64,000 nucleotides of DNA from NCBI GenBank assembly GCA_961205875.1, contig OY540821.1, forward strand, positions 1,116,001-1,180,000, given 5' to 3'. The DNA is from Sialis fuliginosa (taxonomy: Eukaryota; Arthropoda; Insecta; Megaloptera; Sialidae). The notes beneath the pieces were generated by a model. The model made no database searches. It saw only the letters and a list, made by a program, of their open reading frames with translations, and was not told where the DNA came from. Below are positions 56,217 through 64,000 of this stretch, piece by piece (position 1 is the stretch's first letter; every line of letters starts with the position of its first letter). The position numbers were made by a program, and so were the translations under genes.

Positions 56217-56965
56217 TTGGAGCCATCTGTTTTCTAATAGACGAACTAAAATTAAATTAACACAAGCAAATTAATTAAAAAACTATACGGTACGAGACGC
56301 TTATAAGTGAGACTCCACTCGCATTTGACTTTTTTTTATTTACAATTGTTGTCAATCAATATTTTTGTACTGTGCTTAATTAAGAGGGTCTCAAGGATTA
56401 ATTTTAAACTTACATATTTTTGTTAATAAATTGCCATTACTTTTAGTCTAGTTTCAGCTTTCCAAAGTTAACTAAAACCCTAAAAACTTCTCCTTAATAT
56501 TTTTTCGCGAGAAATGATTTTGTAATATATTTTTATGATAATTTGCAAATTAGAGGAAACAACAATTATTTATAATTATTGTAAAACTTCACAATCAAAC
56601 AATGAATTAACCTGTTTTTACTTGAAAATATTAAATTTTATGTAATATTTCAAAAATATTGACACAAATTTTAACAACCTATTATATTAAATTCAATACA
56701 TATATTATTTTAATAATTAACTTGAATATTTTAATTTTATTACTAGAAAGTACTTAGTTAAGATTTCGTAATATTGAATTAAAAAAAATTGCAATAGTAT
56801 AAGTGTCAGTAATTATTACAGATAATATGTAATATTCAGTACATTTACATATAAAATATGTTAATGTCACATCACTTACTTTCCATTGTCATTTAATTGT
56901 AATAATGGTGATAACAATTTACGTAGGTGAATTTGTAACATTGTCAATTTCATTTGATGATCTTA
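56217..56965. other. Unassigned AT-rich sequence
   Basis: No supported feature. Confidence 0.3.
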
Positions 56966-57590
56966 GGGGTCATCCATAAACAGGGTGTCCACTTTCTGGA
57001 AAGTCAGGGAAGCCTAAAGTGGTCAGGGAATTTATTTAAAATTCTGAAAAATCAGGGAATTTATTAATTAAAGTGTATAAATTTAAGTTGACGAGCAAAA
57101 AAAAGAAAAAAATCATTGAATTGGAATTAAGTAACAAGTGTAAAATTTTCAAGTTATGACCAAAAAAAAAGGTCTTCAAATTTTATTTCTGCACAATCTT
57201 GCCCCCTCCCCCCGTACCTCACACGTTGGAGGGGAGGGGGGTCTACAAAGTGTGACCTGATGTGACAAGGGGGGGCAGGAGTTACAAGCTGCGTGACGTC
57301 ACATCTAAAAAATCAAAACAGTGAATTTTTGAGGAAAAATTGCTATGTTGTTAGTAACTCAAGACCGGTGAAGAGCTATTGGGATATTTATATTAATAAA
57401 AGAAAAAAATTATATAAATAAAAATAATATTAACAGCCAAGGACAGTGATAGAATATTTCTTTTGTTTTTTTTTCGTTGATTTTGAGTACCTACTTATTG
57501 TTTCGAAATTTGTGTGACGTCACAACAGAAAAGGAGGGGTCACACGAATGTGGGGGGGTAAAAAAAAAACATTAATTTATGGATGGTCCC
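56966..57590. mobile_element. TA-target MITE HH (GGGGTCATCCATAAA ends)
   Basis: Ends GGGGTCATCCATAAA and TTTATGGATGGTCCC with TA at 56964-56965 and 57591-57592. Subterminal GTGACGTCACA copies near 57293 and 57512. Termini of the ATCCATAAA...TGACGTCAC type recur in many animals; the superfamily (ISL2EU/Harbinger-like or mariner) is not settled here. Confidence 0.82.
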
Positions 57591-57592
57591 TA

Positions 57593-58145
57593 ATTGACAT
57601 TTGGGCATTTTATAATACACTTATTCCAATGTTTTTTTTGTTAAATGACATTTCTAGAATTGTGACACAACAATAAAAGAATATTTTATATATTTATTTT
57701 CAAAAAAATTTATATAATACAAATATAGTATGTTTCAACCACCTTAATGGTTTTCATAAAATGTTAAATTTAAAAAAGAAACAAAATAATCTGTTGTTAA
57801 TTTTAAGTTAGTATCAAAAGATATATTTAAAAAAATAACCATTGTAAATTATATTTTATTTTTGTGTTTCTTTTTAATGCGATAGTGGCCCCATGGCAAG
57901 TTTGATGAATATTATAAAATAATTTTTAAATGTTTAAAATAATTAAAATATTTATTTATATTTTTTTTGTTTTTATTAGTTGGCAATACATGCAAAAGTT
58001 ATTTTATTTGTTTTTATTATAGGGCCAATATTACATTGATTTTTTATTTGTAAATTTTAAAAACGATAATGAAAAATTAATTTTATATGATATCTAGTCT
58101 AAAACATTGTGTTTATTTTATTTTTAATTGAGTTAAAAATGTTAT
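57593..58145. other. Unassigned very AT-rich sequence
   Basis: No supported feature. Confidence 0.3.
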
Positions 58146-58153
58146 AAAAACGC

Positions 58154-58296
58154 CAGTGACGTAGTAACGGGAGGGGGGGTCGATCCCCCCCTGAAATATT
58201 CTGTTTTAAAAAAACGTATGTTTTGAGAAAAAATCAGTTCAAAAGAATGAACATATGTATTTCACCCCCCCGAATTTTTTTCTTACTACGCCACTG
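58154..58296. mobile_element. hAT-like MITE R2 (shortest R copy)
   Basis: CAGTGACGTAGTAACGGGAG to TTCTTACTACGCCACTG, 143 bp. Flanking 8-mers AAAAACGC and AAAAATGC differ at one base. Confidence 0.88.
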
Positions 58297-58311
58297 AAAA
58301 ATGCTATATAG

Positions 58312-58359
58312 TGGGGCTCCAATATCGGATAACGATGTTATCGGAAGTCGAAGCCCCAT
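58312..58359. repeat. Imperfect GC-rich hairpin
   Basis: TGGGGCTCCAATATCGGATAAC pairs, with mismatches, with GTTATCGGAAGTCGAAGCCCCA over a short loop, directly after R2. Unknown function. Confidence 0.55.
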
Positions 58360-59011
58360 TGTAATTGGTTTCAGGTTGGGTAATTTTATTGAATTTTTAT
58401 AACATTTGAACTCATAGTAATTTTAAATAATTTATATATAATTATATTTATTGTATTGATATTTAAAATAAATTAATTTTATTATAATAAAATAATGCAA
58501 CTTATTTTAAGCCACTGATTCGTTTCAGAATTGCAAAAAAATACTTTTAAATGTTATTTGTATGCAGTTTAAAAAATTAAATGTATAAATTATGTTAATA
58601 AAAAAATTCTCGTTTTGAATCTATTAAGTAATTTTAAATTACATTTTTAATCGTCGTTTGAATTTGATAAATACAGTATTAGTTAATGTTAATTTATGGT
58701 TATTAATTAAGTAAATGTCAAGATGATTTTGTTATTGTTTTTTTAGTTTCATTGTTTTATAAAAAATATCATTATCGACCATTTTAAATTTTCGCCCATT
58801 TTAATGTTTTTTTAAAATGTTTTTCTTTTTTAAACTATTATGGTATTCATTATTCCCAAATCTACATAAATAACGACGTATGCATGTTTGTCCTTCCATT
58901 TTTCAACTTTTTTATTCATTAACATTATAGTGAATTTTTTTGCGATCGTGAACATTTTCAAAATCGAGGTTTTGATTAACATATCCGTTCTAAGTTTTAA
59001 TCGTCTATGAC
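58360..59011. other. Unassigned very AT-rich sequence
   Basis: No supported feature. Confidence 0.3.
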
Positions 59012-59070
59012 CAGCGGTTCTTAAACTAGGGTCCGCGAAACTTTAGCCGGGGGTCCGTGAAACATGTTTG
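59012..59070 (+). repeat. hAT-type terminal fragment
   Basis: CAGCGGTTCTTAAACTAGGG followed by TCCGCGAAACTTTAGCCGGG resembles hAT ends of the GGTTCTTAAACT type. The partner end was not found. Confidence 0.6.
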
Positions 59071-59294
59071 GCATAAATTAAAGTACATGTCTATTTACTA
59101 ATGATTAATTACTATCTAACGACCTTCTTTGTTTTTCTGTCTGGGAGGCAAGGGGTTATTTTAATGTGTAGTTGTAGCTTATTTCCGCAGTTGTAAAAGC
59201 TAATTTGTGTAGTACAAAAATTTAAAAAATGTATAATAAATAAATAAAATAATAAAATGTGTGGAAAAAAGATCATTGCAGTTGTAAAATCAAA

Positions 59295-59764
59295 ATATCT
59301 GCCTTGGGAACCACGGGACTTTCTTATACCTAACCTAACCTAACCTAACCTAACCTAACCTAACCTAACCTAACCTAACCTAACCTAACAGTGAATTGTA
59401 TACGTGATTCTTTGTTTATTAAAACATTTCTAACAAACTAACAAGAAAGAACAAAATGAATAATTTTATATTTATATAACAAGTGATTTTTTTAACGTAA
59501 TAACTGAAAACGGATGTTTACTCTTGTAAATTTTTGGATTTTTGAATTATTTTTGAAATAAGAAAAAAATGTCTTAGATAAAAAATGTCGAGTATGTTAT
59601 TATCTATAATTTATTCCCCATACATTTTTTTCCAACATTTATGATTTAGCCAGAAAGAATTTTTTTATAAGAAAGTCCCATGTTACCTACGGCAAATACA
59701 CACACTGTTCAATCTCTGTAATACGTATAAGAAAGTCCCATGACACTCATGGCAGATATTTCTC
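59295..59764. mobile_element. TIR element Z with a telomere-repeat tract
   Basis: Left end AAATATCTGCCTTGGGAACC...GGGACTTTCTTATAC and right end GTATAAGAAAGTCCC...CATGGCAGATATTT (59727-59761) form inverted repeats of about 37 bp. An inner copy of the box lies at 59662-59690. A (CCTAA)12 tract starts directly inside the left repeat. Confidence 0.78.
59329..59389 (-). repeat. Interstitial (TTAGG)12 telomere-type tract
   Basis: Twelve uninterrupted CCTAA units on the + strand, inside element Z. Canonical insect telomere repeat, here not at a chromosome end. Confidence 0.95.
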
Positions 59765-59954
59765 CTCTGTTATGAACCATTTGAATTATAATAAATTTTT
59801 TTTCTTTCATAAATTCGTTTTTACGAAAAAATGAATAGAACATAAATTATAGATATAGATATTATCTACATTTTTTAACTTGACCATTTTTCTCTATTTC
59901 GCACTGTTTCAGAGTAATTCGAAAAATTAAAAAATCGACGTAGGTAAACATCCG

Positions 59955-60140
59955 TATCCGGTTTTTATGATAATGTTTAAACGAACATATCTTTAAAAAT
60001 ATTCGATCTATGAATTGACCTCTTGGGATCTTTTTTGTAAGAAATTTAATTCTCTATGATATACTGCTGTAAGAAATTGAAATAAATAAGTTTTTTAACT
60101 AGATATTCACGCATAAGTAAAAAAAGTTATTTTTCCTATG
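59955..60140 (+). repeat. Foldback M fragment
   Basis: TTTATGATAATGTTTAAACG, AATATTCGATCTATGAATTG, GGGATCTTTTTTGTAAG and ATTCACGCATAAGTAAAAAA match the M arms at about 3560-3720, in reverse. Confidence 0.7.
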
Positions 60141-60378
60141 CAATCTATATATTGTACATTTAACTGTCTTACAGCGTGATTTGATGACAATCAGCCAATA
60201 GGTGTCAAAATGGTGGACATTTAAACTAATTATAAGTATAATTTTTTTATTAATTATTATATTATCTATAGCAACTGCTTTACATTGTTTCAAATTTGAC
60301 GATTCTTTCTTTTATATCTTTTGTGTCGTAGTAGCTACTTATCATTTTGTAATCATTAGCAAGTGTCCATCACTGCGT
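60141..60378. other. Unassigned; overlapping short frames
   Basis: Frames of 64 and 90 codons overlap on opposite strands. The + frame (60202-60474) has a hydrophobic start but runs straight into repeat P3, so I do not call it a gene. Confidence 0.35.
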
Positions 60379-60600
60379 GCTCATTACTGGAGAAAAAACA
60401 TGTACAAAATAAAAAGCGATAATTTAAAAAACAAACTATATTTGCAGACTTTGGTAATTAAATTGATTAAATAAAGAGTTACTTGTTTTATTAGTAACAT
60501 AAATTGATAAAAATTACAAAAAACAAGCCCATTAATCCAAAAAAATCGAAAACTTGCTCTTATAGCGGCCATAACTGGTACCTTTACCTTTGTATTTACA
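60379..60600 (+). repeat. Repeat P, copy P3
   Basis: CATTACTGGAGAAAAAACAT through TAGCGGCCATAACTGGTACC and TTTACC; it provides the empty site for the T2 insertion in P2. Class unknown. Confidence 0.82.
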
Positions 60601-61125
60601 ATATGTATATGATAGCCATTTATATAAATTGAAATATGAGCGTATATTTCCATATACATTAGTCACTTATTTTAAGTATAAGTGTATAGGTACTTAAATG
60701 CTTTACACTTAATCATTTGTCAACTACTATTTGTAAATTGTGCAGGTAAAAAATGTACTTGAACTAACCTTGTGCAAAAATGGATCATTTTTTTACTGAA
60801 AGAGTTTGCAAATAGGTGGGCATATGCTAATTTGAATCTGCTTTATAATCACTGTTAATTAATTGATAAGCATGTAATAAAAAAATGCTGTCGGTTTTAA
60901 TTTACGAGCATACCTCTATTTTAATCGAATGTTTGTTTTATCATTTAAATAATAATAAGCAAGAATTTTTTTGATTGTTAAAATATTGACCTCAAAGATA
61001 AATCAACGTATATTTATTTGTAAATATTATAGTAGGTATACATAATTTGCATTTGATTTTTTTCATCAAGGATCGTATCAAAATGCTAAAATGTTGAAAC
61101 TATTTTATAGTAATTTTGCTTCCTC
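60601..61125. other. Unassigned AT-rich sequence
   Basis: No supported feature. Confidence 0.3.
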
Positions 61126-61300
61126 GCAATATCGAAGATACGAGAAGCTTTGTGATCGTTTTAGAATGATACAAAAAAACTGTTCTCCGATTACAAAATT
61201 TTAAATTTATCTTTCCGTTTCACGTCAAGACAAACACTTTTTGTTCCGCGTTTGTCTGTTTGTCTGTCCGTCCGTGTGTGTGTCCGTCTGTCACATGTGT
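61126..61300 (+). repeat. Family D 5'-end fragment
   Basis: GCTTCCTCGCAATATCGAAG, TTCACGTCAAGACAAACACT and a GTCTGTCCGTCCGTGTGTGT tract match D3. It ends in a GTGTGTGT run. Confidence 0.82.
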
Positions 61301-61589
61301 GTGTGTACGTATGCATGTGCGTGTTATTTTTTACGTTCACGAAATCTCATAAATAAAAAATGCTATTGACTTCGTTGGGGTGCCAATCGAAGCGTCTTGA
61401 CGTGAATATGATCTAAAAGAAAGGATTTTTCAAAATTCAACCCGTAAGGAGGTAAAAAGGGGTGTAAAGTTTATTTTTGTCAGATTTACTTGAAACTTAT
61501 GTTAGCATAAATATTCTACACTGATGTGTATTTAATATATGATTCTACAATACAAATAATGAAAAATGTATTTCAGTATATTTTTTGTT
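61301..61589. other. Unassigned sequence
   Basis: CGTTCACGAAATCTCATAAA and the GACTTCGTTGGGGTGCC patch are mixed-composition DNA without a partner here. Confidence 0.3.
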
Positions 61590-61885
61590 ATACGTTCCTA
61601 AACAGCCATAGAAGGGATGAAAGGCGAAAACCACCCTTAAAATTAGAATTTTAAATACTAATAAATAAGTCTATAATTCATGTTGCCTTGGAAACAAATG
61701 CAATTAATTTAAATTGTCAGATTAGTTATTATAAAAACAAATGCAATTTAATTCAAATTGTCAAATTAGTTATTCTAAAAATGTCTGTTATATTATTGAC
61801 ATTAGGATATTAGAAAACTAATATTCATAATACAAAGGTGAGTTTTATTTCTGACCAATTCCATTTAAATTTTTCATATACATAT
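61590..61885 (+). repeat. Family F fragment F4
   Basis: TAAACAGCCATAGAAGGGAT, CATGTTGCCTTGGAAACAAA and GAAAACTAATATTCATA match the F2 core. A segment beginning AAACAAATGCAAT is duplicated (61694 and 61736). No terminal boxes. Confidence 0.8.
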
Positions 61886-61886
61886 T

Positions 61887-62683
61887 AAAAAAACATCTGC
61901 CAAGTAAATGCACAGTGCTTCCTCGTGCTAAATTCACTAAAACCGATAGTGTTCAGATAAATTGCCTGGCATTGGTTAACCATTTAATTTTTATACAAAT
62001 TTTACTAAAAAATCTTAGTTCGAATTTTTTCTTAAAACGCACCTGAATATTTTTTCATATATTTTTAATTTTTTGACAATTTCAATCTAAATCTAAATTT
62101 ATGCAAATGTCAAAATGACATTTAAAACGTCAAAGTGACATTTAAAACGCCAAAGTGACATTTAAAACGTCAAAATGACACTTAATATATCCAATCAAAT
62201 ATCAATTTAGAAAAACAAAACACGAATTTTTAAAATTAATTTAGATAAATCTTTGTAAGGGAATATTTTACAACAAACGTAGTAGACCCATATTATAGGA
62301 AATTTAATTCTCTACAAAAAATATTCTATAAAATTTTCTCGTAACAAGTGTCGTTCTTGAGATATCTTGAAAAAATTAATATTTTGGGGTGTCACCCCTC
62401 CACCTTACACACGATTTTGATGATTTTGAAATGGGACCCTCCTCAAACCAAACCCAACCATCCGACCAAGTTTCAATAATATCGGTTCAGTGGTTCATGA
62501 GTTATGCGTGTGACAAGGATTCAGGGGACAGACGGACAGACAGACAGACACGGAACGAAAAGTGTTTGTCTTGACGTGAAACGGATAAATAAATTTAAAA
62601 TTTTGAAATTGGAGAACTTTTTTTTTGTCTCAATCTGAAACGATCACATAGCTTCTCGTATCTTCGATATTGCGAGGAAGCAA
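61887..62683 (-). mobile_element. Family D element, copy D4
   Basis: Full-length inverted sibling of D3, from AAAAAACATCTGCCAAGTAA to GATATTGCGAGGAAGC. It includes the four-unit 20-bp array (62107-62181) and the same deletion of the CTACCTTTGG segment. The 61-codon frame at 62389 is repeat-derived. Confidence 0.9.
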
Positions 62684-63248
62684 AATATTCACATAAACAA
62701 TACGGAAACAATAAATAATCAGTATTCAAGTATAGGGAAGTTGATTGTGTGGACCTAAAGGGTCTCACCCCACCCCAAGCTTGTTTTTATTATATGTAGG
62801 TACATTCAAACTTTCTTTTAACTTAAACGTATAATAAATATTATTTACTATTTGTATTTTACATTCATCAACAATCCTAGACTCTCGGCAATAAATAAAG
62901 TTGATATCGACCGAAAGAAGTCCCATCAAAAACAGCATTTAATAAAACTTTAATTTATTTTTAACTTCCTTTATTATGCACTTAAACATTCGTGTTTTTT
63001 GAATATCATAATGTATTAAAGATAGCGTGATCTTGTATAACCTTGTATTCATTCATAATTATTGTTTTAAATAATACTGATAACATACTATATGGTAATT
63101 ACATATAAGACTTGAGAGATATCTTCTTATAAACTACATTTCTTATTTTCATGGTCAATGTTTCGACTTAAATTACTGTGGATGTCTGCAAAACTCATTT
63201 GTAAACATACAATGAGTCATCAGAAGCCAAAACTATTTGTTAAACAAT
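62684..63248. other. Unassigned AT-rich sequence
   Basis: No repeat partner or credible frame. Confidence 0.3.
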
Positions 63249-63330
63249 AAAAAACATCTGCCACGTATAAATGCACAGTGCTTCCTCTTGCTCAATTCAC
63301 CAAAGGTAGTTATTTATTGAACGATTTAAG
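63249..63330 (-). repeat. Family D 3'-end fragment
   Basis: AAAACATCTGCCACGTATAA, ATGCACAGTGCTTCCTCTTG and CACCAAAGGTAGTTATTTAT. Confidence 0.78.
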
Positions 63331-64000
63331 GATGTATGGCAGGTATCTAATTTCAACGAGAAATAGTTGAAATTTGGAGATGTTACTCCTTTATAAATCT
63401 TAAGGATGTATTGCACGTACAGTCTGAGTCAAAAATAATGTAAATCTAGATGCAATGAACGATCAAAATCAAATTATGAATTATTCACTTTGAATACTTA
63501 TAAGAAAGTCAAATTGGTTTAAATACTACATAAACTATAAAAATACTTTTGTTTAAAATAAAACCTTATTTCCCATTAATAACTGTTATTTTAGAATTTT
63601 ACCCAAAAAATTAATATTTGTGTTGATAATACAAAAAAAAATTTATTCTGAATTAATCTGTCAGATATAAAAACAAAAGAAGTATTTTATTGTTATAAAT
63701 GGCATAAATTAAAATATTTTTAAATAACACTATTTAGAACATATGTGGAACATACAAATGTAATGAAAATAACAATATTAGTACTTCATATATGAAAAAA
63801 TATGTAATAAAAACAAATCATTACATTTCAGTACGCAATTTTTTTTTTTTATATTTTTCAATAATAATTTTTTTTTTCACAATTTAGTTCTGTATGTGTA
63901 TAATTTTTTTTATAAAACTTGTTGTTACATATGTAAGTGACGAGTTGTGATTTTTCTCGATGCTTGAACCATGTGTTTTATTGGACTATAACCGTAAATA
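63331..64000 (-). mobile_element. Element V, partial copy V2 (runs off the window)
   Basis: Inverted relative to V1: AACGAGAAATAGTTGAAATT, then AGATGCAATGAACGATCAAA, TTCCCATTAATAACTGTTAT, CAGATATAAAAACAAAAGAA, and GAACCATGTGTTTTATTGGA at the window end. The first 60 bp are in the same orientation as V1, so the copy is rearranged. Confidence 0.8.

Noticed and set aside
60202..60474. 90-codon frame with hydrophobic start (possible membrane peptide)
   Set aside because: The second half is repeat P, also found at 11810 and 41293, and another frame overlaps on the opposite strand.

Overview
The window looks like intergenic DNA from a large, AT-rich, repeat-laden insect genome. Two interstitial tracts of the insect telomere pentamer (TTAGG)n, read as CCTAA on the + strand (38399-38442 and 59329-59389), the absence of bacterial-style gene packing and the wealth of non-autonomous transposons all fit a non-dipteran insect. 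I cannot name the order or species. I saw no rRNA, tRNA, CRISPR array or transposase/reverse transcriptase reading frame; nearly all long frames lie in repeats.

Only one convincing gene is present: a single-exon frame at 52417-52911 (+) encoding a 164-residue secreted, six-cysteine protein with an internal RKKR convertase-type site. It belongs to no family I recognise. A TTAA-flanked transposon (52985-53691) begins 73 bp after its stop.

The rest is a layered collection of short mobile elements, many of which can be delimited exactly because one element interrupts another or because target duplications survive. (1) hAT-like elements with 8-bp target duplications: G 8271-8960, BB 14631-15372, 16677-17077, R3 17933-18258, Q1 20595-21100, R1 20821-21061, Q2 22168-22452, H1 32342-32670, T2 41497-41899, H3 46799-48084, O 53848-54575, R2 58154-58296. 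(2) TA-target elements: 16557-16667, EE 22458-22848, L1 34538-35151, W 45215-46014, HH 56966-57590. (3) TTAA-target elements N1 28318-28954 and N2. (4) Foldback or long-inverted-repeat elements: M 3351-4000, K1 9080-11142, AA 14023-14396, S 20540-21484, DD 21572-22123, V1 43785-44963, 49027-49714. (5) At least three and probably four families (F, I, J, perhaps D) share one plan: a subterminal box, a GTCC/GTCTG microsatellite, a core, the inverted box, then a stem-loop. That plan resembles Helentron-associated interspersed elements (HINE/DINE-1 type). (6) A family (A) starting with the GCGGCTTCGC motif and ending in a GACA microsatellite, typical of widespread insect dispersed repeats.

Layout: 0.4-6.5 kb families A, T, I, M, B/C, D; 7.0-11.2 kb a four-element nest (F1 beside J1 containing G and K1, K1 containing F2); 11.6-24.3 kb N3, I, Q, AA, BB, F3 nest, C2, D, S nest, DD, Q2/EE, E/D, FF; 24.3-32.3 kb mostly unassigned AT-rich DNA with Y, I2, N1, J2; 32.3-38.4 kb H1, A2, K2/L1, I3, J5; 38.4-46.0 kb X pair, P2/T2, V1, W; 46.4-51.1 kb H2, H3/D3, A3 with insertion, A4; 52.4-53.7 kb the gene and N2; 53.8-64.0 kb O, HH, R2, Z with telomere repeats, P3, F4, D4, V2. 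Family letters are labels made up for this window.
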